A DNA stretch of 64,000 nucleotides from Parerythrobacter lutipelagi (GTDB lineage: Bacteria; Pseudomonadota; Alphaproteobacteria; Sphingomonadales; Sphingomonadaceae), in the NCBI RefSeq assembly GCF_005434975.1, contig NZ_SKCJ01000002.1:558001-622000 (forward strand). The letters run 5' to 3'. Below are positions 48,735-58,399 of this stretch, piece by piece. Below the pieces are notes generated by a model, which was given only the letters and a program-made list of their open reading frames with translations, did not search any database and had not been told where the DNA came from. A program made the translations under genes and the position numbers. Numbering within the stretch: the stretch's first letter is position 1; every line of letters starts with the position of its first letter.

Positions 48735-49250
48735 ATGAAGTATTCGATTGTAGCCGTAGCAGCACTGGCTTTGCCACTCGCGGCGTGCGGAGAAGGCGGC
48801 CCGCTGGGCGGGGGCGATGTGAAAATGCAGGGCGGCAAGTGGTCCAACACCATGGTGATCGAAAAATTCGAAATCCCCGGTGCGCCGCCGGAAGCAGCAG
48901 GCCTGTTCCAGGCGATGGTTGGCCAGGAGCAGACGACCGAAGAATGCCGCACCGACGAAGAGATGCAGAAGGGCCTCGACGAACTGGCTCAAGGTCCGAT
49001 GGACAACAACGAGGATTGCACCACCGAATCGATGGATGTCGGCGGCGGCAACATTTCCGGCAAGGTCGTGTGCAAATCACCCACCGGCGGCAGCGCGACA
49101 ATGGTGATCGACGGTTCGCATACCGATTCGTCGATGGACATGACCATGACGGTCGACATGGAAGACCCGACCATGCCCGGCGGCAAGGGCACGATGGTGA
49201 TGAAAGTCACCGGCCAACGCCTGGGCGACTGTGACGCGTCGGCGGGATAA
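48735..49250 (+). CDS. DUF3617-like lipoprotein
   Basis: This 171-residue protein has the lipobox LPLAAC (Cys18). The mature part has GGKWSNTMVIEKFEIPG, then TTEECRTDEEMQKG, CTTESMDVGGGNISGKVVC and a Met/Thr/Asp-rich strand region, all typical of DUF3617 proteins common in sphingomonads. The function is unknown; it is periplasmic or outer-membrane attached. Followed by a strong terminator shared with greB. Confidence 0.85.
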   Translation: MKYSIVAVAALALPLAACGEGGPLGGGDVKMQGGKWSNTMVIEKFEIPGAPPEAAGLFQAMVGQEQTTEECRTDEEMQKGLDELAQGPMDNNEDCTTESMDVGGGNISGKVVCKSPTGGSATMVIDGSHTDSSMDMTMTVDMEDPTMPGGKGTMVMKVTGQRLGDCDASAG

Positions 49251-49271
49251 ACTTACAAAGCGAAATTGTTG

Positions 49272-49303
49272 GGCCGGGCTGGCAGTGACCCTGCAGCCCG
49301 GCC
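49272..49303. terminator. Bidirectional hairpin terminator
   Basis: GGCCGGGCTG and CAGCCCGGCC make a perfect 10-bp stem with a 12-base loop, followed by TTTCC on the plus side. It lies between the convergent DUF3617 gene and greB. Confidence 0.85.
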
Positions 49304-49319
49304 TTTCCATGTCCGGCAG

Positions 49320-49802
49320 CTAGTCGGGGTATTGCACTGCAATAACTTCCCATTCTTTCGTGCCGCCGGGCAAGCGCACGGTGCGAATATCGCCAACCGC
49401 AGCGCCGCGCAAAGTGCGGGCCAGCGGGCTCGACCAGCCAATCCGGCCAGCGCTGGCATCCTGCTCGTCATCGCCGACGATGCTTATGGTTTTGCGGGCA
49501 TCATCCTCGTCAGCCAGTTCGACGGTCGCGCCGAAGAACACCCGCGACTTGTCTGGCTGATCTGCCGGATCGAGCACCCGGGCCGACTTCATCCGCCGCG
49601 CCAGGTGCTTCAACTCACGGTCGATCTCGCGCATTTTCTTGCGCCCGTAGATGTAATCGCCGTTCTCGCTCCGGTCGCCATTCCCGGCGGCCCAGCTGAC
49701 AATCTCGACGATCTCCGGACGTTCCTTGCCGAGCAGATGGTCGTAGCGCGCCTTGAGCGCGCGATAACCCGCCGGGGTTATCGGGTTGGTCCTGCTTTCC
49801 AT
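49320..49802 (-). CDS. greB: Transcription elongation factor GreB
   Basis: This 160-residue factor enters the RNA polymerase secondary channel and stimulates cleavage of backtracked RNA. Block ERPEIVEIVSWAAGNGDRSENGDY at the coiled-coil tip carries the acidic residues needed for cleavage and matches GreB rather than GreA (VxWAAxxGDRSEN). The C-terminal domain has KVFFGA-type sequence (RVFFGATVEL), DDEQDA and SPLARTLRGAAVGD. It is 25 bases downstream of the transglycosylase gene on the same strand. Confidence 0.93.
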   Translation of the reverse strand: MESRTNPITPAGYRALKARYDHLLGKERPEIVEIVSWAAGNGDRSENGDYIYGRKKMREIDRELKHLARRMKSARVLDPADQPDKSRVFFGATVELADEDDARKTISIVGDDEQDASAGRIGWSSPLARTLRGAAVGDIRTVRLPGGTKEWEVIAVQYPD

Positions 49803-49827
49803 CGGCTTGAGCCTCAGGGCCAGCCGG

Positions 49828-51774
49828 TCAGGGCAGGTAGTGCTTCACGTCGCGCTCTGCAGCGCGTGATTTGTCAGGGTGCATATTGGCATAGGTCACC
49901 GCGTTGCCGATCACCCGCATAACGTAATATCTGGTCTCGAAATTGCTCGGGATCTTCTCGATCCAGGTCACCCAGTCGACCGCGCCGGTGCGCGGGTCAC
50001 CGTTGAGGCGCAGCCACTGGTTCACCCGCCCGGGACCTGCGTTGTATGCAGCAATCGCCAAAGGATAGGCCCCGTTGTACCGGTCCATCAGCCGCGCGAA
50101 ATGGGCATCGCCAAGACGGATATTGTAGCTCGGGCTCGAGGTCAGGTTGGCGGACATGTACTGCACGCCGATCTTGCCCGCTTCCTCGCGCGCGGTGCCC
50201 GGCATGAGCTGCATCATGCCGCGCGCACCGGCGTGGCTTACCCGGTTGCGATCGAATTCGCTTTCCTGCCGCGCAATCGCATGAACCATGGTCCAGTTCG
50301 AGCCCGAATGGGTCGCTACGGTGGGATAGCCGAGCCGCTCGAAACCGTTCAGGCCGTGCTCGCCCGCAGTCATTCCGGCAACAACAGCCATCTCGTCGAG
50401 CCCGGTCTGCTGCCACAGATCCGCAACCATCGCCATCTCTGCCGGTGTTCTCGCCTTGTCGGCAAGCGCTTCGAAGAAAGCACGCTCGGTCCGCCAGTCG
50501 CGGCGATTGTTCCGCAATGCCCGGATTGCGCGCGTGACCGGATCGGCATCGAAGCCAGCCCGCTGCGCTGCGCTGTGCGGCACGGCCGGGATGGGCGCAA
50601 AGCCTGCTACACTGCGTCCCAGCTCGGACAGTCCAAGCTGGCCATAGTAATAATCGGGATATTGCGCAGCGAGGTTGAAGTACCGTTCCGCCTCTGCCGT
50701 ATCGCCCGCCTGCCTGGCGGCGCGACCGGCCCAGTAAAAACCTTTGGAGCGGGTCAGCGGGGTTTTCGCGGCGGTGCCATAGCGATAGAACAACGGTGCT
50801 GCTGTGCGCCCGTCGCCGAGCGACCACAGCGCCTTGGTCCCGCCGAGCCACATCAGGTCGGTGTAGCGATCCCGCAGAACGAAGGAGCCATCGGAAACAT
50901 CGTAATTTGGCGGAAACAGATCGTCGACCGATCCGGCGATGCGGGCCGCGGTGCCGGCACCCGACGCCTTGGCCACGCCCAACATTTCACCGACGAATGC
51001 TTCGGGATTGAGCGCGGGGCGGGTGAATGGGGCGCGGTTGGTCAGTAGCTCTGCGGCGCGCGATGTCTGACCTGCCGAACGGTGATGCTTGACCATGTCG
51101 TAAACAAAACCTGGATCGGCGAGGCCGCCCGGCGGCGTTACATGAGGTCCGCCGTCCTGTGCCGCAAGCCGGGCTGCGGGCAGGGCACGGTCGTTCATCG
51201 CGATCCGAATCATCTGGCGGCTCGCCCCTTCGCGATCGCCCTGCCACAGCAGCGCATCCATCCGCGCGCGCTGATCGTCAGGTCCGAATTGCGACCCGTA
51301 AAGCCCCTCGAGATAAAGCTCTGTCGGGCCGCTCATTGTTCCGCCCTGCCATGCTGCACGGGCAACGGCCGATGCTTCCGGGCGCGCCAATGATGCGAGC
51401 GCGAGGGCATAACTGGCGCGGGCCGGATTGGTCAGCGGCGGATTGCTGTCAAAAAACGCCACGATCTGCGCCGGCGGCACGGTGCTGTCTGCAAGAGCGT
51501 TCTCGGCCTTGCGCTGCAACTGGTCCTGCTTGGGGAAGCCGGGATAGGCGAGGATGAAGCCGGCATAGTCGCCGAACGCCATCGAGCCGGACTTGTTGAG
51601 AGCCTCCCACCGGGAAATTGCCTGATCGATTTGTGCCGGTGCGCGGGCGACCATGTCGGCCTGCGCACGGTCCCAACTGGAATAATCCTGCGCCGCCAAA
51701 GGTGTCGAAGCGGCGACCAGCGGGGCTGTCAGAGCGGCGATTGCAATATAGGGTATACGGTCCATGCTGGACAT
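49828..51774 (-). CDS. Soluble lytic murein transglycosylase (Slt70-like)
   Basis: This periplasmic enzyme cuts peptidoglycan glycan strands, forming 1,6-anhydro ends. It has 648 residues (E. coli Slt70 645). A signal peptide (DRIPYIAIAALTAPLVAAS) is followed by the long superhelical U-domain of alpha-helical repeats and the C-terminal SLT domain with the catalytic Glu in ARQESEFDRNRVSHAGARG, GMMQLMPGTAREEA and YNAGPGRVNQWL. ATG 51774 has AAGGAG at 12 bases; ATG 51765 is an alternative. Earlier in-frame codons up to 52023 overlap dapA and are rejected. Confidence 0.93.
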   Translation of the reverse strand: MSSMDRIPYIAIAALTAPLVAASTPLAAQDYSSWDRAQADMVARAPAQIDQAISRWEALNKSGSMAFGDYAGFILAYPGFPKQDQLQRKAENALADSTVPPAQIVAFFDSNPPLTNPARASYALALASLARPEASAVARAAWQGGTMSGPTELYLEGLYGSQFGPDDQRARMDALLWQGDREGASRQMIRIAMNDRALPAARLAAQDGGPHVTPPGGLADPGFVYDMVKHHRSAGQTSRAAELLTNRAPFTRPALNPEAFVGEMLGVAKASGAGTAARIAGSVDDLFPPNYDVSDGSFVLRDRYTDLMWLGGTKALWSLGDGRTAAPLFYRYGTAAKTPLTRSKGFYWAGRAARQAGDTAEAERYFNLAAQYPDYYYGQLGLSELGRSVAGFAPIPAVPHSAAQRAGFDADPVTRAIRALRNNRRDWRTERAFFEALADKARTPAEMAMVADLWQQTGLDEMAVVAGMTAGEHGLNGFERLGYPTVATHSGSNWTMVHAIARQESEFDRNRVSHAGARGMMQLMPGTAREEAGKIGVQYMSANLTSSPSYNIRLGDAHFARLMDRYNGAYPLAIAAYNAGPGRVNQWLRLNGDPRTGAVDWVTWIEKIPSNFETRYYVMRVIGNAVTYANMHPDKSRAAERDVKHYLP

Positions 51775-51868
51775 AGTGGTGCGCGGCTCCTTATCAGGCG
51801 CTGAACGAGGCGCCCGGTTGTGGTCTTTTCTTGCCGCATTCCATGCGCATAAAGCGAGGTAGAAGCAA

Positions 51869-52750
51869 ATGTTCTCAGGGTCGATTCCCGCTCTTGTGAC
51901 CCCGTTTCGCGACGGGACGTTCGATGAGAGCGCTTTTCGGAAGCTGGTCGACTGGCAGATCGAAAACGGCAGCAAGGCGCTGGTCCCTTGCGGCACGACC
52001 GGTGAAGCCTCGACTCTGTCCAATGCCGAGCATCACCGTGTGGTCGAAGTCTGCATCGAACAGGCGGCGGGCCGTGTGCCGGTGATCGCCGGCTGCGGTT
52101 CGAACGACACCCGCAACGCTTTGCTGCACATGAATTTCTCGAGCAAGGCAGGCGCAGCGGCGGGGCTCTGCGTCGCGCCTTATTACAACCGGCCGAGCCA
52201 GGCGGGGCTGATCGCGCACTTTAGTTTTCTTGCCGAAAACAGTGATTTGCCGATTGTTCTTTACAACGTGCCGAGCCGCACTGTGACTGACATCGAAGAC
52301 GAGACCGTGGTCGAACTGGTCAAGATGTTCCCCGACCGCATCGTGGCGATAAAGGATGCCAGCGGCGACCTTTCGCGCGTTGCCGATCACCGGATGGGCC
52401 TCGACCATGAATTCTGTCAGCTGTCGGGCAATGACGAATTGTGGCTGCCGCATTCGGCAGCGGGTGGTGCGGGCTGTATTTCGGTAACGGCCAATGTCGC
52501 GCCCGCACTCTGCGCCGAATTTCACGCGGCGATCGCTGCCAACGATCTTGTCAAGGCGCGCGAGATCAACGACCGCCTGTTCCCGCTGCATTACGCGATG
52601 TTTTCCGACGCCAGTCCCGCGCCGGTCAAATATGCACTGACCCGCGTGCATGACTGGGTCGAATGCGATGTCCGCCTGCCGCTGGTCAACGCCAGCGAAG
52701 CGAGCCGCAAAGCGGTGGACGAAGCACTGGAGATTGCCGGGCTCGTTTAG
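51869..52750 (+). CDS. dapA: 4-hydroxy-tetrahydrodipicolinate synthase
   Basis: This enzyme condenses pyruvate with aspartate semialdehyde in lysine and diaminopimelate synthesis. It has 293 residues. The Schiff-base Lys162 is in IVAIKDASGD, with Tyr132 in LYNVPSRT and the GTTGE loop at 42-46 (PCGTTGEAS). It is divergent from the slt gene, and its stop overlaps that of the convergent deacylase gene. The order dapA, smpB, DUF2062, cckA is shared by relatives. Confidence 0.97.
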   Translation: MFSGSIPALVTPFRDGTFDESAFRKLVDWQIENGSKALVPCGTTGEASTLSNAEHHRVVEVCIEQAAGRVPVIAGCGSNDTRNALLHMNFSSKAGAAAGLCVAPYYNRPSQAGLIAHFSFLAENSDLPIVLYNVPSRTVTDIEDETVVELVKMFPDRIVAIKDASGDLSRVADHRMGLDHEFCQLSGNDELWLPHSAAGGAGCISVTANVAPALCAEFHAAIAANDLVKAREINDRLFPLHYAMFSDASPAPVKYALTRVHDWVECDVRLPLVNASEASRKAVDEALEIAGLV

Positions 52751-53808
52751 ATAACCTCGTCCTCGTCGAGCAGAGGCTCTGCGGGACCGTCGGGATCGCT
52801 GGCAAGAATGGCTTCTGTGATCGTGTCGATGCGTTCTCCTGCGCGTTCGGGGTGAGCGACTTGCGCGATGTGGAACAGCGCATCGCCCTGATGCACCACG
52901 GGCAGGGTGGCGTGGCCGATGATGATGCCGTCGGTCGTGGCGACAATATCCTGCGCATCCTCGCCAAACAGCCCGCCAACGGTTGCGAGCAGATCGCCCG
53001 CGCGTACCGGGTCGCCTGATTTTCTGACCCGGTGAGTCACCCCGCCGCGCGGCGAGCGGACCCAGCTCGACTTGTTAGCGCGGGACGGAATACCGACGAC
53101 CGAGAGACCGTCATCCGCCTCGATCATGCCGATATGCGCCAGCACGCGCAGCACCCCGCCGACCCCGGCTTCGATCGACAGCCGGTCGAAGCGCAGCGCT
53201 TCGCCGGTTTCCATCAACAGCATCGGCACGTCGCACGATTGCGCCAGCGCCCGCATGGACCCGTCCCGCAAAGGGCTCTCGATGATCACTGGGGCGCCGA
53301 ACGCCATGGCCAGTTCGACCAGATAAGGGCTGCCCGATGCGATGCGGATCTGCGGCAGATTGTAACGGTGCACCGCAGCCGAATGGATATCGATCCCCAG
53401 TTTCGAGCGCTGGATGACCTCGGAGAAAAACGCGTATGCGAACTGACTGGCGAGCGATCCCCCGGCACTGCCCGGAAATGAACGGTTGAGATCGCGCCGG
53501 TCGGGCAGATAGCGGGTCTTGTTGAGGAAACCGAAGATGTTGCTCACCGGTACCAGCAGGACGGTACCACTGATCATCTCGGGCGAGAGATGCTTTGCCA
53601 AACGCTGGATTATGGCGGTGCCGATGATCTCGTCGCCATGGATCGCTCCGCTGACGAACACCACCGGACCAGGCTTCGTACCGTGCAGCACGCGCACCGA
53701 AAGGACCGATTCGAAGCCCGTCGCCATGGTCGTCACGGGGATCATGACATCTGCCGTTGTGCCTGCCGCAACAAAGGTGCCGCCAATTTCGAAATCGCTG
53801 GTTTCCAT
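52747..53808 (-). CDS. Succinylglutamate desuccinylase/aspartoacylase family protein
   Basis: This is a 353-residue zinc carboxypeptidase-fold protein. Zinc ligands are seen in SGAIHGDEIIG (His, Glu) and DIHSA (His), with substrate Arg in RDLNRSFPG. The C-terminal ~90 residues form a barrel-sandwich-like domain (GDPVRAGDLLATVGGLFG) as in the AgaA/M14 deacylase-like group. From memory, such proteins are often annotated as putative deacylases; the substrate is not known. ATG 53808 is used because the fold begins there; longer in-frame codons reach into smpB. Confidence 0.85.
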   Translation of the reverse strand: METSDFEIGGTFVAAGTTADVMIPVTTMATGFESVLSVRVLHGTKPGPVVFVSGAIHGDEIIGTAIIQRLAKHLSPEMISGTVLLVPVSNIFGFLNKTRYLPDRRDLNRSFPGSAGGSLASQFAYAFFSEVIQRSKLGIDIHSAAVHRYNLPQIRIASGSPYLVELAMAFGAPVIIESPLRDGSMRALAQSCDVPMLLMETGEALRFDRLSIEAGVGGVLRVLAHIGMIEADDGLSVVGIPSRANKSSWVRSPRGGVTHRVRKSGDPVRAGDLLATVGGLFGEDAQDIVATTDGIIIGHATLPVVHQGDALFHIAQVAHPERAGERIDTITEAILASDPDGPAEPLLDEDEVI

Positions 53809-53935
53809 GCGTGTCCTGTCGTCTGCGCCGTGCCGTTCGTTCGCGCAGTAATGGTCATGTCGGCGGGGCATTTGGCAAGCGGATTGTGCGCGGCTCTTTC
53901 CTTGGCGAAGGCAAGCCACTACATGGCCCGCAATC

Positions 53936-54418
53936 ATGGCACGTCCCAAACCCATCGCATTCGACAAGCAGAAGACCGTTGCCGAGAACCGGCGCGCACG
54001 GTTCGATTACAGTATCGAGGACAAATACGAAGCCGGCATCGCGCTGCACGGGACCGAAGTCAAAGCACTGCGGGCGGGCCAGGCCTCGATTGCGGAAAGC
54101 TATGCCGAGGTGCGCGACGGACAGGTTTGGCTGATCAACGCCAACATCCCGGAATTCAGCCACGGCAACCGCAACAATCACGAACCCAAACGTCCGCGCA
54201 AACTGCTGCTCCACGAACGCGAGATTTCGCGCATGACCGGGGCTGTCGAACGCAAGGGGATGACGCTTGTGCCGATGAGCATCTATTTCAACGGCCAGGG
54301 CAGGGCGAAAATCGAGCTGGCTTTGGCCAAAGGGCGGCAGGCGCAGGACAAGCGCGAATATGTCAAAGACCGTGACTGGAAGCGCGACAAGGCCAGGCTG
54401 CTGCGCGAGAAAGGGTGA
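53936..54418 (+). CDS. smpB: SsrA-binding protein
   Basis: This protein binds tmRNA and brings it to stalled ribosomes for trans-translation. The 160-residue product has [31 protein letters not shown] as the typical opening (spread over residues 9-40), [20 protein letters not shown], and the basic tail [17 protein letters not shown] that reaches the decoding centre. It is followed by the DUF2062 gene and cckA. Full length. Confidence 0.97.
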   Translation: MARPKPIAFDKQKTVAENRRARFDYSIEDKYEAGIALHGTEVKALRAGQASIAESYAEVRDGQVWLINANIPEFSHGNRNNHEPKRPRKLLLHEREISRMTGAVERKGMTLVPMSIYFNGQGRAKIELALAKGRQAQDKREYVKDRDWKRDKARLLREKG

Positions 54419-54543
54419 ATCTTTCCAATTCACCCGCTGGTCATTGCGAGTGCGGTATCCATATTGACCATGATGACCGCTCTGCCGAAATCCCTCCCGC
54501 CTGGCTTGCGCTTTGATGCGAACAGGCGCAATGCGCGCGCAAC

Positions 54544-55137
54544 ATGATGGCTGCCAAACGCTCCAAAACCTGGCTTGCGGATCTGATCCGTAAACACACG
54601 CCGACGCGTGACGAAATGGCGCGCAACAAATACCTCAGGCCGATTGCGCACCGCTTTCTCTCGCCAGAATTGTGGCGCTTCACCCGCCGGTCTGTGCCGC
54701 GCGGCGTTGCCCTGGGCCTGTTTGCCGGCTTTATCATTCCGGTCGGCCAGATTTTCCTCGCTGCATTCCTGGCACTTCCGGCCCGGGCCAACGTGCCATT
54801 GGCGGCGCTGGTTACGTTCATCACCAACCCGTTCACTTATGCCTTCTGGGTCGTTGCTGCGAACAGGGTGGGTGCCTTCGTCTTGAAGGTGGACAGTTTC
54901 GCCGGGGGGATGGCCAATGACGAGCTCGCATCCGGCCGCTGGTCGTGGGTAATCGAAGCGTTCGAAGTTGCCGGAGTGACCGCGTTCGGTTTTCTGGTAA
55001 TGGCTATCGTCAGTTCAGCCGCCGGTTATGTGGCGTCCAGCTTCATCTGGCGGTTCATGGTTGCACGCAAACGCAGTAAGCGCTTGAAGCGACTTGAACG
55101 GCGGCTCGATGAACGGTTGGGAACCAGCAAGGGATGA
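54544..55137 (+). CDS. DUF2062 membrane protein
   Basis: This 197-residue protein has a basic N-terminal region, then two to three hydrophobic segments (RGVALGLFAGFIIPVGQIFL, VPLAALVTFITNPFTYAFW, VTAFGFLVMAIVSSAAGYV) and a Lys/Arg-rich tail. DUF2062 has no established function. Its TGA overlaps the cckA ATG (ATGA), so the two are co-translated, a link often seen in sphingomonads. Start at ATG 54544 or 54547. Confidence 0.88.
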   Translation: MMAAKRSKTWLADLIRKHTPTRDEMARNKYLRPIAHRFLSPELWRFTRRSVPRGVALGLFAGFIIPVGQIFLAAFLALPARANVPLAALVTFITNPFTYAFWVVAANRVGAFVLKVDSFAGGMANDELASGRWSWVIEAFEVAGVTAFGFLVMAIVSSAAGYVASSFIWRFMVARKRSKRLKRLERRLDERLGTSKG

Positions 55138-57590
55138 TGACCAGCGGGGAAGCGCAAGCGGAGCGCAATCCTGTCCTCATGATTGCGATTGCGGTGGCCG
55201 TCTTGCTGTCCGCAGGCATATTGTGGTGGCTTAGCGCAGACCTCATTCTCGTCGCGGCCTATGTCGCCGGGTTGGTTGTGCTGGCACTCGTAGCGCTGGC
55301 AGCGGGCCGCATGCTGGCCCGCGGCAAGGCCGAAGAACTTGCCCCGCCTGACTGGTCGGTCACCGTTACAGCGATCGAACAACCGGGGATGGCTGTGGCG
55401 ATTACCGACCGTGCCAACCGGCTGACCTGTGCCAACACTCTGCACAGCGAGTGGTTTGGTGCCACGACCGCGCCGCCGAACCTGCCGGTGGACCGCGAAT
55501 CGCTCGAACGACTGACCCGCACGGCGCGTGAAGCCTGGCGCGATGGCTCCGCCGATGCCGGGCAATTGCGCCGTGACGACGGCACGCCTGGCTGGCACGC
55601 GACAGCCGAACGGGCCGGGCGCGGCGAAGATTATCTGATCTGGCGGATTGGCAAGCTGATGGCAGCAGACCCGGCCGGCGAGATCAGCGGGTTGATCAGC
55701 GGACCGCTGGGCCAATTGCTGTCGCAGGCCGGGATCGAGACCGCGCTGGTCGGACCCGATGGTCTGGTCCGCGCAGCCGGGCCGGGCTTTGCACAGCGCG
55801 GGTCGGGCGATCCGTCGGCGACACTGGCCGGGCAGAAATTCGTCAGTTTCCTGCGGACCGACGACCGGGACCGGATGTTTTTCGCACGGGAGGGAAGCAA
55901 AGGGCCGCCGCAGACCCTCGTTCAAGTCCCGCTGCACGATCCGGATGCAGAGCGTATTCCGGGTGCAGACAAAGCCCCTTCGCTGATGCTCTTGCTGGAA
56001 AGCGGCGTAGGCATTGGGGGCGGCCAGGAAGGCCCCGGCGCCGCAGCAACGCCGCAGCTTGAAGCATTGCTCGGTGCGTTGCCGCTGGGTCTGGCAATGA
56101 CCGACCGCGACGGGCGTTTCCTGTTCGGCAATCCGGCTTTCCAGCGCGCGATCGGACGTGACGGAAAAGGGATGCCGCAATACCCCTCCGACCTCGTGGT
56201 GCGCGAAGACAAGGGCGCTTTGGCGGATGCTGTCCGCCGCTTCGGCAAGGGGCCTGCATCGAGCGGAGACATGGCGGTGCGACTGCGCGAAGCCCCTGAT
56301 GACCCGGTATCGCTCGGTCTGGCCGGTGTGCGCGGGCTGGGCGAGGCAGCGGTGCTGCTGAGCCTTGCGGATTCGACCGAGGAAACGAAGCTCAAGCGGC
56401 AAGTCGCGCAAGCGACCAAGATGCAGGCCGTTGGCCAGCTTGCCGGCGGTGTGGCGCATGATTTCAACAATGTGCTGACCGCCATCATCGGTTATTGCGA
56501 CCTGATGCTGTTGCGCCATACGCCGGGCGATAGCGATTATGACGACATCCAGCAGGTCAAGGCCAATTCCAATCGCGCGGCCAGTCTGACCCGGCAATTG
56601 CTGGCGTTCAGCCGTCAGCAAACGCTGCAACCCAAGGTTTTGCAACTGCCCGATGTGGTCAGTGAAGTCAGCCAGTTGCTGAAGCGGCTTCTGGGCGAGA
56701 ATATCGAACTCAAAGTCCGGCATGACCGCGATCTGGGTCCCGTAAGGGCGGACCCGCAGCAGCTCGAACAAGTGGTGGTCAACCTTGCGGTAAATGCGCG
56801 CGATGCGATCCAGTCACGCGGTGACGGGCGCGGCAAGCTGACGCTGGCGACCAGACGCGTGTCGGCGCGTGATGTGCGCGCGATGGGTTCTGACATCATC
56901 CCGGTGGCCGATTATACCGTTCTCGTGGCGCAGGACACCGGGGGCGGCATTCCGCCGGAAAAGATTGGCAAGATTTTCGAGCCCTTCTTCACCACCAAAG
57001 AGCAGGGCAAAGGGACGGGGCTCGGTCTTTCGACCGTGTACGGGATCGTCAAACAATCGGGCGGGTTCATTTTTGCCGACAATGTGCAGGCTCTGTCCGG
57101 CCAGGCGGAAGGCGCGCGTTTCACGATCTACCTGCCAGTGCATGATGCCCCCGAGATGGAAGTTGAAAGCGCCGCAGCCGAAGCCGAGCCGGATGCTGGC
57201 GGAGCCAGCGCCTGGTCGGGCGGTGGACGTATTCTGCTGGTCGAGGACGAGGACATGGTCCGCGCGGTTGCAGAGCGCGCTCTGGCCCGGTCAGGCCATA
57301 CGATTACCACTGCGTGCGACGGTGAAGAAGGTCTTGCTGCGATCGCCAATGGCGGTGAATTCGACCTGATTCTGTCGGATGTCGTGATGCCGGGCATGGA
57401 CGGCCCGACCATGGTCAAGGCGATCCGTCAGCAGCGTCCGGACCTGCCGGTGTTGTTCATGTCGGGCTACGCTGAAGAGCAGCTGCGCAAGGAAATCGAC
57501 GTCGCGGACATGCACTTCCTGGCCAAGCCATTTTCAGTCAAGCAAATCGGCGACAAGGTCGGCCGGATCCTCGGCAAGGTCGCCCAATAG
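55134..57590 (+). CDS. cckA: Cell-cycle hybrid histidine kinase CckA
   Basis: CckA phosphorylates ChpT and through it the master regulator CtrA and CpdR, controlling the cell cycle, division and motility in alphaproteobacteria. It has 818 residues. Two membrane segments (~16-35, 38-58) are followed by two PAS-like regions and the HisKA domain with the phosphorylated His442 in GGVAHDFNNVLTA. The HATPase has VVNLAVNARDAI, DTGGGIPPEKIGKIFEPFF and GTGLGLSTVYGIV. The receiver domain has Asp749 in LILSDVVMPGMDG. Block DYDDIQQVKANSNRAA is characteristic of CckA. It overlaps the DUF2062 gene. Confidence 0.96.
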   Translation: MMTSGEAQAERNPVLMIAIAVAVLLSAGILWWLSADLILVAAYVAGLVVLALVALAAGRMLARGKAEELAPPDWSVTVTAIEQPGMAVAITDRANRLTCANTLHSEWFGATTAPPNLPVDRESLERLTRTAREAWRDGSADAGQLRRDDGTPGWHATAERAGRGEDYLIWRIGKLMAADPAGEISGLISGPLGQLLSQAGIETALVGPDGLVRAAGPGFAQRGSGDPSATLAGQKFVSFLRTDDRDRMFFAREGSKGPPQTLVQVPLHDPDAERIPGADKAPSLMLLLESGVGIGGGQEGPGAAATPQLEALLGALPLGLAMTDRDGRFLFGNPAFQRAIGRDGKGMPQYPSDLVVREDKGALADAVRRFGKGPASSGDMAVRLREAPDDPVSLGLAGVRGLGEAAVLLSLADSTEETKLKRQVAQATKMQAVGQLAGGVAHDFNNVLTAIIGYCDLMLLRHTPGDSDYDDIQQVKANSNRAASLTRQLLAFSRQQTLQPKVLQLPDVVSEVSQLLKRLLGENIELKVRHDRDLGPVRADPQQLEQVVVNLAVNARDAIQSRGDGRGKLTLATRRVSARDVRAMGSDIIPVADYTVLVAQDTGGGIPPEKIGKIFEPFFTTKEQGKGTGLGLSTVYGIVKQSGGFIFADNVQALSGQAEGARFTIYLPVHDAPEMEVESAAAEAEPDAGGASAWSGGGRILLVEDEDMVRAVAERALARSGHTITTACDGEEGLAAIANGGEFDLILSDVVMPGMDGPTMVKAIRQQRPDLPVLFMSGYAEEQLRKEIDVADMHFLAKPFSVKQIGDKVGRILGKVAQ

Positions 57591-57699
57591 TAAAATCGGC
57601 AAATTTCTTTCCTGTTTTGCTTTGGATTATGATACACACCTCTTTGGGTCCGTTGATAACAAGAGCGTAAACGCCGGAAACGGAAAAAAGGGGATTACA

Positions 57700-58293
57700 A
57701 TGAAATTGAGAGCCACACTTGCAGCATCGGCTGCAATGGTCACCTGCATGACTGCCGCACCGGCGAGTGCCGGAACTGACGCTTACATCGGCGAAGTGAC
57801 GCCGGTTGCGTTCAACTTCTGCCCACGGGCGACAGCGCGAATGGATGGGCAATTGCTGGCCATTTCCAGCAACACTGCTTTGTTCTCGCTGCTCGGCACG
57901 CAGTACGGCGGCGATGGACGCACGACCTTTGCCTTGCCCGATCTGCGCGGCCGGGTGCCGATGCACCAGGGCACCGGACCCGGACTGACGCCCCGCCCGA
58001 TCGGGCAGAGAAGCGGCACGGAAACGAACACTCTCAACACTACGCAATTGCCGAGCCACAATCACTCGCTCAATATCAACAACACCGCTCCGGCAGACAG
58101 CGGCAACCCGACCGGCAACCGCTTTGCCCGGTCGAGCACTCTGATCTATGAGGACACTGCAGCTGTGACCGGATCGATGGCATCCGATACGGTTGGTAAC
58201 ACCGGCTCGAACGCGGCAGTCAACAATATGCAGCCCTATCTCGTGATCAACTACTGCATCGCGTTGCAGGGCATCTTCCCGCCGCGCAGCTGA
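57700..58293 (+). CDS. Secreted phage tail collar-domain protein
   Basis: This 197-residue protein has a signal peptide (MKLRATLAASAAMVTCMTAAPASA) and one collar domain: YIGEVTPVAFNFCP, GQLLAISSNTALFSLLGTQYGGDGRTTFALPDLRGRVP and the end MQPYLVINYCIALQGIFP. The collar fold is found in phage tail fibres and in many bacterial secreted proteins (microcystin-dependent-protein group); the function is unknown. AAAAGGGGA precedes the ATG. No other phage gene is near, so this is not a prophage. Confidence 0.85.
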   Translation: MKLRATLAASAAMVTCMTAAPASAGTDAYIGEVTPVAFNFCPRATARMDGQLLAISSNTALFSLLGTQYGGDGRTTFALPDLRGRVPMHQGTGPGLTPRPIGQRSGTETNTLNTTQLPSHNHSLNINNTAPADSGNPTGNRFARSSTLIYEDTAAVTGSMASDTVGNTGSNAAVNNMQPYLVINYCIALQGIFPPRS

Positions 58294-58317
58294 CATTCGG
58301 CGAGCATTCAGAAAGAC

Positions 58318-58347
58318 GGGCGCAGACCATGTCTGCGCCCTTTTTTT
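58318..58347 (+). terminator. Rho-independent terminator
   Basis: GGGCGCAGAC and GTCTGCGCCC form a perfect 10-bp stem with a three-base loop followed by seven T. A classic intrinsic terminator, 24 bases after the collar-domain gene. Confidence 0.95.
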
Positions 58348-58399
58348 GTGCATCGTCCAATGGCACAATTCGGCAAAAGATCGTTCGGGAGAGCTGGAA

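Noticed and set aside
55026-56771. 581-codon minus-strand frame
   Set aside because: Antisense shadow of cckA.
57700-58293. Collar-domain gene considered as part of a prophage
   Set aside because: It has a signal peptide and no neighbouring phage structural, integrase or packaging genes.
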